DNA of 64,000 bases from Vibrio sp. HB236076 (GTDB lineage Bacteria; Pseudomonadota; Gammaproteobacteria; Enterobacterales; Vibrionaceae). The stretch spans positions 2,294,001 through 2,358,000 of the forward strand of contig NZ_CP162601.1 in the NCBI RefSeq assembly GCF_040957575.1. The letters run 5' to 3'. The notes below the pieces were generated by a model that had not been told where the DNA came from, did not search any database, and was given only the letters and a program-made list of their open reading frames with translations. Position 1 is the first letter of the stretch; each line of letters starts with the position of its first letter. Of the stretch, positions 1 to 9,352 are shown one piece after another. The position numbers were made by a program, and so were the translations under genes.

Positions 1-909
1 GACGTTGTGATCAGTGAAAATGCATGGGCAAAAAACTTCCCTGATTCATCGAAAATGTTCATTGAAGTCGGTACCACAGTAAAAGTTCGCGATCTCAACA
101 AAGGCATTATTATCCAATCGGGTAACGACGCTTGTGTTGCCATGGCTGAGCACATTGCCGGGTCAACCGATGCCTTTGTCGATCTCATGAATGCATGGGC
201 CAGCACCTTGGGTATGAAAGACACTCACTACACTAACGTTCACGGCCTAGACAGTGACGAGTTGTACTCTACGCCTTACGATTTAGCGTTATTGGGTCGT
301 GCGTTGATCCGCGATGTACCTGAAGAATACAAAATCTATTCTGAGAAGAAGTTTACTTACAATGGCATTACCCAGTACAACCGCAACGGTTTGCTTTGGG
401 ATAAGAGCATGAACGTGGATGGCATCAAAACCGGCCACACCAGCCAAGCCGGCTACAACTTAGTCACCTCAGCCACCGAAGGCAAAATGCGTTTGGTCGC
501 GGTGGTTATGGGAACGAAAAGCTCCAATGCTCGCAAAGCCGAAAGTAAAAAGCTACTCAGCTATGGCTTCCGTTTCTTTGAAACCGTCAACCCTCACAAA
601 GCCGGTGAAACCTTCGTCAAAGAACGCATTTGGATGGGCAACAAGAGTGAAGTGGCACTTGGCGTTAACGAAGACACGTATGTCACGCTACCTCGCGGCG
701 AAGCAAAAAATATGCAAGCGAGCTTTATTCTTGACAAAGAGCTAAAAGCACCGATCAAACAAGGTGATGTGGTTGGCAAACTCTATTACCAACTCGATGG
801 TAATGACGTTGCGCAATACCCATTGGTCGCGTTAGAAGACGTCGATGAAGGTGGTGTATTCAGTCGCCTTTGGGACTACGTTATCCTGCTTTTCAAAAGC
901 CTGTTTTAA
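1..909 (+). CDS. dacA: D-alanyl-D-alanine carboxypeptidase (PBP5 type), 5' end outside window
   Basis: Periplasmic, inner-membrane-anchored penicillin-binding protein that removes the terminal D-Ala from peptidoglycan pentapeptides. The reading frame is open from base 1, so the gene enters from the left and its start, signal peptide and SxxK catalytic serine are missing. Visible are the SGN motif (in QSGNDAC), the KTG motif (in DGIKTGHTSQAGYNL), the all-beta C-terminal domain, and a final hydrophobic/amphipathic helix (WDYVILLFKSLF) that would anchor it in the membrane. A GTG at base 7 is not the real start. Assignment to dacA rather than dacC/dacD rests on its position beside ybeD-lipB-lipA, as in E. 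coli. Confidence 0.93.
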   Translation, partial: DVVISENAWAKNFPDSSKMFIEVGTTVKVRDLNKGIIIQSGNDACVAMAEHIAGSTDAFVDLMNAWASTLGMKDTHYTNVHGLDSDELYSTPYDLALLGRALIRDVPEEYKIYSEKKFTYNGITQYNRNGLLWDKSMNVDGIKTGHTSQAGYNLVTSATEGKMRLVAVVMGTKSSNARKAESKKLLSYGFRFFETVNPHKAGETFVKERIWMGNKSEVALGVNEDTYVTLPRGEAKNMQASFILDKELKAPIKQGDVVGKLYYQLDGNDVAQYPLVALEDVDEGGVFSRLWDYVILLFKSLF

Positions 910-950
910 TTAACTGGTGGCTTTGTTTTAGCGAATCACCACACACAACC

Positions 951-978
951 CAAGCTGCTCAATTGAGCAGCTTTTTTT
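951..978 (+). terminator. Intrinsic terminator after dacA
   Basis: A perfect stem (AAGCTGCTC paired with GAGCAGCTT around a short AATT loop) is followed by seven T residues, about 40 bases after the dacA stop. Confidence 0.9.
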
Positions 979-1265
979 ACGCGTATTTGGCGGCATCTTA
1001 TACCCATTTGATTCAATACCAGGGTATTGACCACATAGGAAAAGGGTGAGTACAAAAAGGCTTTATCAAAAAAATTCAATCTATTCCCCAACTCGTGATT
1101 TTCTCAACATCACGCTCAAATTCATTTTCCGTTCAAAAGCCTACCTAATCGTGTCGCTTGGCACAGCGGCTTGGTTTGTTCTTCGCTCGAGAGCTCGCGC
1201 TTGAGCTTTGAGCAAATTCACATTAGTATTCGCTAAGTTGTAATTTTTACCTCGGAGTGTTTTCC
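979..1265. other. Non-coding stretch before ybeD, with a short dyad
   Basis: No credible gene. At 1014-1029 there is a perfect dyad, CAATACC-AG-GGTATTG, that looks like an operator but that I cannot assign. Just before it, 1000-1015 resembles the tip of the dispersed repeat annotated at 3389-3438 (TATACCCAT-TTGATT), perhaps a decayed copy. The ybeD ribosome site CGGAG lies at about 1253-1257. Confidence 0.4.
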
Positions 1266-1544
1266 ATGTTAAACATTAATTCAGATGCAAAGCTCAAAGA
1301 CTTATTGGAATTTCCATGTTCATTTACTTACAAAGTCATGGGTTACGCAAAACCTGAACTACCAGAAAAAGTGCTTGAAGTGATTCAAAAACACGCCCCT
1401 GGTGATTACAGCCCAACGGTAAAGCCCAGTGCTAAAGGCAATTACCACTCGGTGTCTGTCAACATTACCGCAACATCAATCGAGCAAGTAGAAACCCTGT
1501 ACAAAGAGCTTGGCGAGATTGATATTGTTCGTATGGTTCTGTAA
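1266..1544 (+). CDS. ybeD: YbeD/DUF493 family small conserved protein
   Basis: A 92-residue cytoplasmic protein of the DUF493 (YbeD) family. The fold is ferredoxin/ACT-like and resembles regulatory domains; no enzymatic role is established. The family core is clear: LLEFPC.FTYKVMG near the start, HAPGDY and [13 protein letters not shown] in the middle, and IVRMVL at the very C-terminus. The start chosen is the ATG at 1266, 8 bases after a CGGAG ribosome site, which gives a length close to E. coli YbeD; a GTG nine bases upstream is possible but poorly spaced. It sits between dacA and lipB as in enterobacteria and has its own terminator. Confidence 0.9.
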   Translation: MLNINSDAKLKDLLEFPCSFTYKVMGYAKPELPEKVLEVIQKHAPGDYSPTVKPSAKGNYHSVSVNITATSIEQVETLYKELGEIDIVRMVL

Positions 1545-1570
1545 TTTTTTTATTATTTCAACTTTTTTTT

Positions 1571-1595
1571 AAAAGCAGCTTTGGCTGCTTTTTGT
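1571..1595 (+). terminator. Intrinsic terminator after ybeD
   Basis: The stem AAAGCAGC / GCTGCTTT with a TTTG loop and a T-rich tail lies 27 bases after the ybeD stop, flanked by A/T runs. Confidence 0.8.
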
Positions 1596-1720
1596 TTATT
1601 TTCATACAGTTACTTTTAAAGCCTTGTTCACAAAGTTAAAAATTTGTTGCTCTATGGTAGAGTGCTGCCCAGATAAGGTTTATAATGCGCCATCAAATTT
1701 AATCGACGGCGGATAGAGTA

Positions 1721-2374
1721 ATGAGTGAGGGGTTGAAGGTTAAACACCTTGGTCGTTGTGACTACGAAACAACATTGCAAGCCATGCATGATTTTACCAA
1801 TCAAAGGGGTGAAGCAAGTGTCGATGAAATTTGGCTGGTTGAACACAACCCGGTATTTACTCAGGGACAAGCTGGTAAAGCTGAGCACGTGTTAAACCCC
1901 GGCGAGATACCGGTTGTTCAAAGTGATCGTGGCGGGCAAGTCACCTACCACGGACCAGGGCAATTAGTGGTCTACTTTTTACTCAACTTGCGACGTAAAA
2001 AGCTTGGGGTCCGAGAGCTTGTCACTCACATTGAAAATATCGTCATCAACACCCTAAAAGGCTATGACATAAACGCGTATGCCCGTCCAGATGCACCTGG
2101 AGTTTATGTCGAGGGACGAAAAATTTGTTCATTGGGATTGCGCATTCGCCAAGGCTGTTCTTTCCACGGTTTGGCATTAAATGTCAATATGGATTTAGCG
2201 CCTTTTTTACGTATTAATCCCTGTGGCTATCAAGGAATGGAAATGGTGCAAGTTAAGGATCTCAACGGTCCAAGTGATATAGATGTTGTCAGCCAGCATT
2301 TAATCCAACATCTCGTAACAGCCCTTGGCTACGAGCAAGTCGAATTAATAACAGAAGCAAATTGTCATGAGTAA
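1721..2374 (+). CDS. lipB: Octanoyl-[acyl-carrier-protein]:protein N-octanoyltransferase
   Basis: Transfers the octanoyl group from acyl-ACP to the lipoyl domains of pyruvate and 2-oxoglutarate dehydrogenases and the glycine cleavage H protein; first step of endogenous lipoate synthesis, in the cytoplasm. The 217-residue length is normal. The glycine-rich motif [13 protein letters not shown] lies near residue 70, a conserved lysine in GRKICSLG near 135, and the catalytic cysteine is in INPCGYQG near 170. The last 8 bases overlap the start of lipA, so the two are translationally coupled and co-transcribed. Confidence 0.97.
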   Translation: MSEGLKVKHLGRCDYETTLQAMHDFTNQRGEASVDEIWLVEHNPVFTQGQAGKAEHVLNPGEIPVVQSDRGGQVTYHGPGQLVVYFLLNLRRKKLGVRELVTHIENIVINTLKGYDINAYARPDAPGVYVEGRKICSLGLRIRQGCSFHGLALNVNMDLAPFLRINPCGYQGMEMVQVKDLNGPSDIDVVSQHLIQHLVTALGYEQVELITEANCHE

Positions 2375-3332
2375 ACCAATCCAAATGGAAAAAGGCGTCA
2401 AGTACCGCGACGCTGATAAAATGGCGTTAATTCCAGTCAAAAATATGCCAGCGGAACAAACTGAAGTTTTGCGAAAGCCCGATTGGATGAAGATCAAACT
2501 TCCGGCTGACAGTCAGCGTATTCAAGAAATCAAAGCGGCAATGCGCAAAAACGACTTACACTCGGTATGTGAAGAAGCCTCATGCCCAAACTTAGCTGAG
2601 TGTTTCAACCACGGTACTGCGACGTTCATGATTTTAGGCGCTATTTGTACCCGTCGTTGCCCTTTTTGCGATGTTGCACACGGCCGTCCAATGACCCCTG
2701 ATGCGGATGAACCACAAAAACTGGCGCGCACGATTCGCGACATGAAACTAAAATACGTCGTTATCACTTCAGTGGACCGTGACGACTTACGCGATGGTGG
2801 TGCTCAACACTTTGCCGACTGTAATCGCGAAATCCGTGCCTTAAACCCAAACATCAAAATTGAAACCTTAGTACCCGATTTCCGCGGACGTATGGATGTG
2901 GCTCTTGATTTGCTCAAAGACAATCCACCAGATGTATTCAACCACAATTTAGAAACAGCACCACGCCTTTATCGCAAAGCTCGACCTGGTGCCAACTATA
3001 AGTGGTCATTGCAATTACTTGAAAAGTTTAAACAGCAGCACCCAAATGTACCGACGAAATCTGGGTTAATGATGGGCCTTGGCGAGACCAAAGAAGAAAT
3101 CGTTGAAGTACTCAAAGATTTGCGCGCACACGGTGTCACTATGCTAACGCTAGGCCAATACTTAGCGCCGAGCCGTCACCACTTACCCGTCGCTCGTTAT
3201 GTGCCACCAGCGGAGTTTGACGAACTCAAAGAAATTGCGCTGGAGCTTGGCTTTACTCACGCAGCCTGTGGTCCATTTGTTCGCTCTTCTTACCATGCGG
3301 ATATGCAAGCGCAGGGTATTGAAATTAAATAA
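2367..3332 (+). CDS. lipA: Lipoyl synthase (radical SAM)
   Basis: Radical-SAM enzyme that inserts two sulfurs into protein-bound octanoyl chains to make lipoate. Of 321 residues, the auxiliary cluster motif C-x4-C-x5-C ([12 protein letters not shown]) lies near residues 69-80 and the radical-SAM cluster motif CTRRCPFC near 95-102. The C-terminal serine used by the auxiliary cluster is in FVRSSYHA. It follows lipB with an 8-base overlap and is the last gene of the operon, with a strong terminator 17 bases downstream. Confidence 0.97.
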   Translation: MSKPIQMEKGVKYRDADKMALIPVKNMPAEQTEVLRKPDWMKIKLPADSQRIQEIKAAMRKNDLHSVCEEASCPNLAECFNHGTATFMILGAICTRRCPFCDVAHGRPMTPDADEPQKLARTIRDMKLKYVVITSVDRDDLRDGGAQHFADCNREIRALNPNIKIETLVPDFRGRMDVALDLLKDNPPDVFNHNLETAPRLYRKARPGANYKWSLQLLEKFKQQHPNVPTKSGLMMGLGETKEEIVEVLKDLRAHGVTMLTLGQYLAPSRHHLPVARYVPPAEFDELKEIALELGFTHAACGPFVRSSYHADMQAQGIEIK

Positions 3333-3348
3333 CCCGACTCACACTGAA

Positions 3349-3378
3349 CAAAAAACGGCACAAGGTGCCGTTTTTTTT
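3349..3378 (+). terminator. Intrinsic terminator after lipA
   Basis: AAAAAACGGCAC-AAG-GTGCCG followed by eight T residues: a classic strong, potentially bidirectional terminator. Confidence 0.92.
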
Positions 3379-3388
3379 GCCTGGTTAT

Positions 3389-3438
3389 CAAGCTTGATCC
3401 TTCGCTATCATTGATCACACACTTAATCAGATGGGTAT
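3389..3438. repeat. Dispersed repeat, one arm (copy A)
   Basis: About 49 bases beginning AAGCTTGATCC and ending CAGATGGGTAT. By eye 45 of 49 positions match the reverse complement of 28823-28871, one arm of the larger inverted-repeat element there; a third, shorter copy is at 42418-42457. It lies between the convergent lipA and glyA terminators. Confidence 0.75.
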
Positions 3439-3497
3439 AACCGCCCTTCTCATGAGATTGTTGTGTTGACGGTCAGGTTATCTGGTATCAAAAGCCA

Positions 3498-3530
3498 AAA
3501 AAAAGCCTTACGACTACCGCAAGGCTTTTT
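3498..3530 (-). terminator. Intrinsic terminator after glyA
   Basis: AAAGCCTT paired with AAGGCTTT around an 11-base loop. On the minus strand the stem is followed by a T run (A run at 3498-3504 on the plus strand), about 20 bases past the glyA stop. Confidence 0.85.
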
Positions 3531-3550
3531 CTGTTTATCAAATCAAACGA

Positions 3551-4801
3551 TTATGCGTAAACAGGTAGACGCTGACAAATTTCAAGCACTTTCGCTTTCG
3601 TCGTTTCTAGGACTTGCTGGTTGTCAGTGTTGTCAAGAACATCACACATCCAATCAGCAAGGTTTTTCGCATCTTCAGTGTTAAAACCGCGACGAGTGAT
3701 GGCAGGTGTACCAACACGGATACCTGAAGTAACAAACGGGCTGCGAGGGTCATTCGGTACTGAGTTTTTGTTGACCGTAATGTTTGCCGCGCCGAGGGCT
3801 GCATCCGCTTCTTTACCCGTGATGCCTTTGTCGATCAGATCAACCAAGAACAAGTGGTTTTCAGTGCTGTTTGAGACAATTTTGTAACCACGCTCTTGGA
3901 ATTGAGCAACCATAGCTTTGGCATTATCAACCACGCGAGCTTGATAGGCTTTAAACTCAGGCTCCATCGCCTCTTTAAATGCCACCGCTTTACCGGCGAT
4001 AACGTGCATCAAAGGACCGCCCTGACCACCAGGGAAAACCGCTGAATTCAATTTCTTGTACATCTCTTCACCGGCATTCGACAAGATCAAGCCACCGCGA
4101 GGACCAGCCAAGGTTTTGTGTGTGGTTGTCGTAACAACGTGAGCATAAGGCACAGGCGTTGGGTAGACGCCTGCCGCAATTAAACCGGCAACGTGAGCCA
4201 TATCGACGAAGAAATACGCACCGACTTTGTCAGCGATTTCTCTCATTTTCTTCCAATCGACAATTTGAGAGTAAGCTGAGAAACCACCAATAATCATTTT
4301 TGGCTTGTGCTCAAGCGCTAAGGCTTCCATCTCTTCATAGTTGATTTGGCCTTGCTCATCAATACCGTAAGGGATGACGTTGTAGTGCTTACCAGAGAAG
4401 TTAACCGGCGAACCGTGAGTCAAGTGACCACCGTGTGCCAAGCTCATACCCAACACGGTATCGCCTGGGTTAAGCAATGCCATATAAACGGCGCTGTTGG
4501 CTTGTGAGCCAGAGTGAGGTTGAACATTCGCGTATTCACAACCGAACAACTGACAGGCGCGGTCAATGGCCAAGGCTTCCACTTTGTCAACGTACTCACA
4601 ACCGCCGTAATAACGCTTACCAGGGTAACCTTCTGCGTATTTATTGGTCAGTTGAGAACCTTGTGCTTCCATGACTCGTGGGCTGGTGTAGTTTTCAGAA
4701 GCGATCAACTCAATGTGCTCTTCCTGACGAAGGGTTTCTTCCTCAATAGCAGCAAAAAGATCGGCATCATAATCGGCAATGTTCATGTCGCGCTTAAGCA
4801 T
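3551..4801 (-). CDS. glyA: Serine hydroxymethyltransferase
   Basis: PLP enzyme interconverting serine plus tetrahydrofolate with glycine plus 5,10-methylene-tetrahydrofolate, the main source of one-carbon units for purines, thymidylate and methionine. The 416-residue protein starts [12 protein letters not shown], nearly identical to E. coli GlyA. The PLP lysine is in [16 protein letters not shown] near residue 230, and HGGHLTHGS near 125 is also typical. A PurR-like operator upstream (4855-4870) fits the known purine control of this gene. It stands alone, convergent with lipBA. Confidence 0.98.
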   Translation of the reverse strand: MLKRDMNIADYDADLFAAIEEETLRQEEHIELIASENYTSPRVMEAQGSQLTNKYAEGYPGKRYYGGCEYVDKVEALAIDRACQLFGCEYANVQPHSGSQANSAVYMALLNPGDTVLGMSLAHGGHLTHGSPVNFSGKHYNVIPYGIDEQGQINYEEMEALALEHKPKMIIGGFSAYSQIVDWKKMREIADKVGAYFFVDMAHVAGLIAAGVYPTPVPYAHVVTTTTHKTLAGPRGGLILSNAGEEMYKKLNSAVFPGGQGGPLMHVIAGKAVAFKEAMEPEFKAYQARVVDNAKAMVAQFQERGYKIVSNSTENHLFLVDLIDKGITGKEADAALGAANITVNKNSVPNDPRSPFVTSGIRVGTPAITRRGFNTEDAKNLADWMCDVLDNTDNQQVLETTKAKVLEICQRLPVYA

Positions 4802-4854
4802 CTGTATCTCCTGACTCAGATATGACTAATGTATAAAATAGGCACAGCAACCAA

Positions 4855-4870
4855 AAGCAAACGTTTTCGT
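4855..4870 (-). promoter_or_regulatory. PurR-like operator upstream of glyA
   Basis: AAGCAAACGTTTTCGT matches the E. coli PurR consensus ACGCAAACGTTTTCGT at 15 of 16 positions. It lies 54 bases upstream of the glyA start. Known biology: glyA is a PurR target in E. coli. That Vibrio PurR binds here is inference. Confidence 0.85.
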
Positions 4871-5128
4871 TGCGATAATGGCGCGCATTTTACATAAATT
4901 ACTCAGCGGCATAAAGGATAAAAAACACTTTTTATTATGCGATTTCTTCATATCCGTTTTCAGAGGCATTCATGATCAAAAAAAGGCAGCCATCTTGTGT
5001 CAACTTTCTGATTTACACTTTGTAAAGTGTCCTAGACATAGGTGTACCGCAAATTCTTCATGGCGGCTACCTCTATCTACGTCTTTTTAATAATATGAGC
5101 TCAAATTTTTCAACCTCAATATGAAAAG
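4871..5128. other. Divergent glyA / yitT-like intergenic region with an operator-like dyad
   Basis: No gene seen. At 5015-5030 is ACACTTT-GT-AAAGTGT, a dyad with 7-base arms, overlapping a second dyad TTTACA-CTT-TGTAAA (5013-5027). It lies about 100 bases before the membrane-protein gene starting at 5129 and could be a repressor site; I cannot assign a regulator. Confidence 0.4.
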
Positions 5129-5728
5129 ATGGAAAAACACACCCGAAATGAAGACTATATCGCCATGTTGACTGGCTGTCTTTTGGTCACACAAGGTTTG
5201 TTCTTTTTACAGTCAGCCAACTTACTGACTGGCGGCACCGCAGGTTTAGCCCTACTGATGACTCATGTGTTGCCCGTGTCATTCGGCACCGTATACTTTT
5301 TGGTCAACTTGCCTTTTTACTGGATGGCGTGGCAGCGCTTTGGGCGTCGATTTGCTTTTAACAGTCTATTGTGTGGCGCTTTGGTGTCTCTGATGAGTGA
5401 GTGGATCCCGACGTGGTTGCACTTAGATCAGCTTCATCAAGGGTATTGCGCCTTGGCCGGTGGTCTGCTGATGGGGATTGGTATGCTTATCTTATTTCGC
5501 CACCGTGCCAGTCTGGGGGGGTTTAATGTTTTGTGCCTTATGATTCAAGATCGCTTTGGTTTGTCAGTGGGAAAATCACAAGTCATCATCGATGCCGGCA
5601 TTTTGATTGCTTCGGGATTTTTTATCGCGCCAATGCAATTAGCCATGTCAGTGTTTGGCGTGGTGATCCTCAATGCCGTTCTCGCTATGAATCACAAGCC
5701 CAAGCGCTATACAGTCAACTACAGTTAA
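5129..5728 (+). CDS. YitT family (DUF161) integral membrane protein
   Basis: A 199-residue membrane protein of the YitT/DUF161 family. Five to six hydrophobic helices are visible (roughly 12-30, 45-65, 75-92, 105-125, 145-165, 168-185), with the family's glycine-rich LLTGGTAGLALL segment after helix 1 and HRASLGGFNVL near residue 128. Substrate and function are unknown; transport or export is often assumed. The C-terminal DUF2179 domain of larger YitT proteins is absent. The ribosome site is weak (GAAAAG directly before ATG). It is a single gene between glyA and gmhB. Confidence 0.82.
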   Translation: MEKHTRNEDYIAMLTGCLLVTQGLFFLQSANLLTGGTAGLALLMTHVLPVSFGTVYFLVNLPFYWMAWQRFGRRFAFNSLLCGALVSLMSEWIPTWLHLDQLHQGYCALAGGLLMGIGMLILFRHRASLGGFNVLCLMIQDRFGLSVGKSQVIIDAGILIASGFFIAPMQLAMSVFGVVILNAVLAMNHKPKRYTVNYS

Positions 5729-5783
5729 CCCGCATCGCGATGGGTTTGACTTTATAACGGCACCCCGTGGCCAACGATTCATT

Positions 5784-5846
5784 CTCAAAACAACATTTCA
5801 CCCTCAAAACAACATGGCCTTTTACTGCTCTGCGTAAAAGGCCATG
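5784..5846. repeat. Short direct repeat plus 13-bp perfect inverted repeat
   Basis: CTCAAAACAACAT occurs twice (5784-5796, 5803-5815), followed by a perfect 13-bp stem (CATGGCCTTTTAC at 5813-5825, GTAAAAGGCCATG at 5834-5846) with an 8-base loop. There is no T-run, so it is not a standard intrinsic terminator, though it lies between two convergent genes. Confidence 0.6.
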
Positions 5847-5950
5847 GCTGAAGTGCTAGATGTATTGCTACTGTCGTTCGACATGGCTTGGCGCTAGGTC
5901 GACGCAAAACCGTTCATTGAGGGGCTTGTTCCCTCTGATGACTGACGTCA

Positions 5951-6499
5951 CTAGGCTAGCAAACTAGGAACATCTGCAATAGAGTCTACGACGTGATCGG
6001 CTAATGCCATCCCCTCTTCTGTCACAGCTTTGCCAGAGCGCACTAAGACTTTTGTTCCGACCCCAGCCGCCAGAGCCGCTTGCAAGTCTTGTGCTTTATC
6101 GCCAACCATGACGGAACGCGCCATATCAATTTTCAAGAAATCGCGTGCAGAAAGAAACATACCGGGTTTTGGCTTACGACAATCACAATCTTGTTTATAC
6201 TCGCCGATACCATGCTCTGGATGATGAGGGCAATAATAAAAGCCATCAAACTCCACGCCGTGATCAACAAAGTTCCAATCCATCCACTGAGTTAAATCTA
6301 AAAAGCGCTCTTCTGAGAATAAGTGACGCGCAATACCGGATTGATTGGTCACTAACACCAATAAATAGCCTTGCTGCTTTAACGCTTTCGTCGCCTCAAA
6401 AACACCGTCAATAAACTCAAAATCGTGTTCGTCGTGTACGTAACCGTGATCGCGATTAATCACCCCATCTCGGTCTAGGAATATAGCGGGTTTAGCCAA
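5951..6499 (-). CDS. gmhB: D-glycero-beta-D-manno-heptose-1,7-bisphosphate 7-phosphatase
   Basis: HAD-superfamily phosphatase in ADP-heptose synthesis for the lipopolysaccharide inner core. The DxD nucleophile motif is in [14 protein letters not shown] (residues ~7-20), motif II in VTNQSGIAR near 52, the zinc-binding cysteines in CPHHPEH...[10 protein letters not shown] around 90-112, and motif IV in MVGDKAQDL. At 182 residues it is the normal size. The only suitable start in register is a TTG at 6499 preceded by an AGAGAG stretch, giving [11 protein letters not shown], which aligns with E. coli [13 protein letters not shown]. It is divergent from metNIQ. Confidence 0.95.
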   Translation of the reverse strand: MAKPAIFLDRDGVINRDHGYVHDEHDFEFIDGVFEATKALKQQGYLLVLVTNQSGIARHLFSEERFLDLTQWMDWNFVDHGVEFDGFYYCPHHPEHGIGEYKQDCDCRKPKPGMFLSARDFLKIDMARSVMVGDKAQDLQAALAAGVGTKVLVRSGKAVTEEGMALADHVVDSIADVPSLLA

Positions 6500-6576
6500 A
6501 ACATGTCTCTCTTGCTTTCGATACCAGGCTGTATTATCGCACGCTTTAGACTCACCATCACTAGCAAATTGAATTT

Positions 6577-6592
6577 AGACGTCTAGACGTAA
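6577..6592 (+). promoter_or_regulatory. Tandem MetJ boxes
   Basis: Two adjacent 8-bp met boxes, AGACGTCT (a perfect consensus) and AGACGTAA, immediately upstream of the metN -35 element. MetJ with S-adenosylmethionine binds such tandem boxes and represses methionine genes (established knowledge). Confidence 0.9.
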
Positions 6593-6601
6593 AAATAGCT
6601 A

Positions 6602-6630
6602 TTGACTTCTTTCAGTAGAATCCCTAGCAT
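6602..6630 (+). promoter_or_regulatory. Sigma-70 promoter of metNIQ
   Basis: TTGACT, 17-base spacer, TAGCAT. The element begins 10 bases after the MetJ boxes, so bound MetJ would block it. The metN start is about 90 bases downstream. Confidence 0.65.
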
Positions 6631-6726
6631 CAGCATCTCACAGGCCGTATTCCCTGTACCCTGGATAAGTCGCAACCCGATTTATCAACATTTTCGCTTT
6701 GGATTGATTCCGTGCAAGGTCAATAA

Positions 6727-7761
6727 ATGATAGAAATTAATCATGTGAATAAGGTGTTCTCTTTAGGTAATAAAGATATTCACGCACTTAAAAACATCAA
6801 TTTGCAAATTCCTCAAGGTACTATTTTTGGGGTAATCGGTTCATCTGGTGCAGGGAAAAGCACCTTAATACGCTGTGTCAATATGCTTGAAGCACCAAGC
6901 TCAGGCTCAATCAAAGTGGACGGTGTTGATTTGACCGAGCTTAGCGCGAGTGAACTTAGCCGTGCTCGTCGCAATATTGGGATGATTTTTCAGCACTTTA
7001 ATCTGCTGTCTTCTCGCACTGTATTTGACAACGTCGCTCTGCCTTTGGAGCTTGCAGGCCAAAGCAGTGATAAAATCAAGCAGCGCGTCACCGACTTATT
7101 AGAATTAGTTGGCTTAAGTGATAAGCACCTCCATTACCCAGCAAACCTCAGTGGCGGGCAAAAACAGCGCGTAGCCATTGCCCGTGCGTTGGCCTCAGAA
7201 CCCAAAGTATTGCTCTGTGATGAGGCGACCAGTGCGTTGGATCCGGCCACAACACAATCGATTTTAACCTTGCTCAAAAAAATCAATCGCGAGTTAAATA
7301 TCACAATGTTATTAATCACACACGAAATGGATGTGGTTAAGAGCATTTGTCACCAAGTGGCTATTATCGGCGGTGGGGAGTTGGTTGAAAAAGGCACGGT
7401 TGGTGAGATTTTTGCCCACCCGAAAACTGAGCTTGCGCACAACTTTATCCGCTCTACCTTGGATCTGTCGATTCCTGAAGATTACCTTAACCGCTTGCAC
7501 GCCGATCCCGTCGAAAATGCCCACCCTCTCGTGAGACTTGAGTTTACTGGGGCAACGGTTGATGCGCCTTTAATGTCGCAAATTGCCAAGCTGTATCATA
7601 CCGATGCTAATATCCTAACCTCCGATCTTGACTACGCCGGTGGTGTAAAGTTCGGCATGATGGTGACAGAGCTGATTGGTGAAGCGAAGGATATTGAGCA
7701 ATCGTTAGCGTTTCTTAAAGACAACAATGTGAAAGTAGAGGTATTGGGCTATGTCCTTTAA
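6727..7761 (+). CDS. metN: Methionine ABC importer, ATP-binding subunit
   Basis: Cytoplasmic ATPase of the MetNIQ importer for L- and D-methionine. Of 344 residues, Walker [10 protein letters not shown] is near 38, the signature LSGGQKQR near 140, Walker [13 protein letters not shown] near 160 and the H-loop histidine in LITHEMD near 199. The last ~90 residues form the NIL/ACT-like domain that senses intracellular methionine (transinhibition). It is the first gene of metNIQ and overlaps metI by 11 bases. Tandem MetJ boxes upstream indicate methionine repression. Confidence 0.97.
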   Translation: MIEINHVNKVFSLGNKDIHALKNINLQIPQGTIFGVIGSSGAGKSTLIRCVNMLEAPSSGSIKVDGVDLTELSASELSRARRNIGMIFQHFNLLSSRTVFDNVALPLELAGQSSDKIKQRVTDLLELVGLSDKHLHYPANLSGGQKQRVAIARALASEPKVLLCDEATSALDPATTQSILTLLKKINRELNITMLLITHEMDVVKSICHQVAIIGGGELVEKGTVGEIFAHPKTELAHNFIRSTLDLSIPEDYLNRLHADPVENAHPLVRLEFTGATVDAPLMSQIAKLYHTDANILTSDLDYAGGVKFGMMVTELIGEAKDIEQSLAFLKDNNVKVEVLGYVL

Positions 7762-8428
7762 TGCAATGATTCAATGGCTGAGCGACAACGCCTCGCTGCT
7801 ACTCGGTGCCACTTGGGAAACCATCTACATGGTGCTCGTCGCTGGCTTGATTGGTTTTGCTGTTGGTATTCCACTTGGCGTGATCCTACATACCACCAAA
7901 GCAGGTGGTTTACACCAAAACCCGAAACTCAATCGCGTATTGGGTGCCATTGTCAACATCGGTCGCTCTGTGCCTTTTTTAGTGTTGATGGTGGCCATTA
8001 TTCCTTTTACCAAAATGATCGTCGGCAGCTTTATCGGCACAACCGCCGCCATTGTCCCCTTGACGATTGGAGCGATTCCTTTTGTCGCCCGCTTAGTAGA
8101 AAGCGCCTTGATGGAAGTCCCCAATGGTTTGGTGGAAGCCGCCCAGTCGATGGGAGCAACTCCGATGCAGATTATTAATAAGGTGTTATTACCAGAAGCG
8201 CTTCCTACCATTATCAACACCGTGACCATCACCTTAGTGACTCTGGTTAGTTATTCTGCCATGGCAGGAACCGTTGGCGGCGGCGGCTTAGGCGATGTCG
8301 CGATTCGATACGGTTTTTACCGCTATGATGTAACCATCATGATTGTCACCGTCATTATGTTAATCGTGTTGGTACAAATTATTCAATCGATCGGTGATGC
8401 GATAGTACGCCGCGTCGATCATCGATAA
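7751..8428 (+). CDS. metI: Methionine ABC importer, permease subunit
   Basis: Inner-membrane channel subunit of MetNIQ, 225 residues with five predicted helices. The EAA-type coupling motif ([24 protein letters not shown]) spans about residues 130-153 and contacts MetN. The start overlaps the metN end by 11 bases, indicating translational coupling. metQ follows after a 69-base gap. Confidence 0.97.
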   Translation: MSFNAMIQWLSDNASLLLGATWETIYMVLVAGLIGFAVGIPLGVILHTTKAGGLHQNPKLNRVLGAIVNIGRSVPFLVLMVAIIPFTKMIVGSFIGTTAAIVPLTIGAIPFVARLVESALMEVPNGLVEAAQSMGATPMQIINKVLLPEALPTIINTVTITLVTLVSYSAMAGTVGGGGLGDVAIRYGFYRYDVTIMIVTVIMLIVLVQIIQSIGDAIVRRVDHR

Positions 8429-8497
8429 AAATCAATCTCTCGTTAAACGAATAGTATAAAAAGACAACTTTAAAAATTATCGTATAGGAATAAAAGT

Positions 8498-9292
8498 ATG
8501 AAATTCACTCGTATACTTGCTCTTGCTGCATCAAGTCTTTTATTGGCCGCTTGTGGTGGCGATAACCAAGATGACCACACTCTAAAACTTGGCGTTATGG
8601 CAGGTGCTGAAGCACAAGTTGCTGAAGTGGCTAAAAAAATCGCCAAAGAAGAATATGGCCTTGATGTTGAATTGGTGACCTTTACCGACTACATCACGCC
8701 AAATGCTGCCCTCGACGATGGCTCTGTTGACATTAACGCCTTTCAACACAAACCGTATTTAGATCAACAAATCGAAGACCGTGGCTATAAGTTGGCCATT
8801 GCCGGTAATACCTTTGTTTACCCGTTGGCGGGATACTCGAAAAATGTCACCTCAGTGGACGAGTTGAAACAAGGTGATCGCATTGCCGTTCCCAATGACC
8901 CGACTAACCTAGGTCGCTCATTATTGCTACTTGAGAAAGAAGGTCTGATCAAACTGCGCGATGGCGCTGGTCTTAAAGCCACACCACGCGATATTGTGTC
9001 AAACCCGAAAGATCTCCAAATTGTTGAGCTTGATGCCGCGCAATTACCGCGCTCACTCGATGACGTCACTTTGTCTGTTATCAACAATACGTTCGCGAGT
9101 TCACTTGGCCTAAGCCCAGAGAAAGACGGCGTGTTCGTTGAAGCAAAAGACTCCCCATACGTCAATCTTATCGTGGCGCGCCAAGACAACGTCAACGACG
9201 AAAAAGTCCAAGAGTTTATCAAAGCATACCAAACCGAAGCTGTGTACAAAAAAGCGGATGAACTGTTTGGCGGTGTGGTCAAAGGTTGGTAA
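8498..9292 (+). CDS. metQ: Methionine-binding lipoprotein
   Basis: Substrate-binding lipoprotein of the methionine importer, 264 residues. A lipoprotein signal peptide ends at LLLAAC with the lipidated cysteine at residue 19. The NlpA/MetQ fold follows, with LKLGVMAG, the FTDYITPN ligand loop near 65 and DINAFQHKPYLD near 82. A good ribosome site (AGGA) lies 8 bases before ATG. It is the last gene of metNIQ, ended by the terminator at 9316-9352. Confidence 0.97.
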   Translation: MKFTRILALAASSLLLAACGGDNQDDHTLKLGVMAGAEAQVAEVAKKIAKEEYGLDVELVTFTDYITPNAALDDGSVDINAFQHKPYLDQQIEDRGYKLAIAGNTFVYPLAGYSKNVTSVDELKQGDRIAVPNDPTNLGRSLLLLEKEGLIKLRDGAGLKATPRDIVSNPKDLQIVELDAAQLPRSLDDVTLSVINNTFASSLGLSPEKDGVFVEAKDSPYVNLIVARQDNVNDEKVQEFIKAYQTEAVYKKADELFGGVVKGW

Positions 9293-9315
9293 TACCGAGA
9301 TAAATACTGAGCGAT

Positions 9316-9352
9316 AAAAAAGCCTTCATCACCGAGTGATGAAGGCTTTTTT
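9316..9352. terminator. Bidirectional intrinsic terminator between metQ and the DUF2310 gene
   Basis: AAAAAAGCCTTCATCAC-CGA-GTGATGAAGGCTTTTTT: a 12-bp GC/AT stem with A and T runs on both sides, placed between convergent genes and touching the last bases of the minus-strand gene. Confidence 0.93.
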
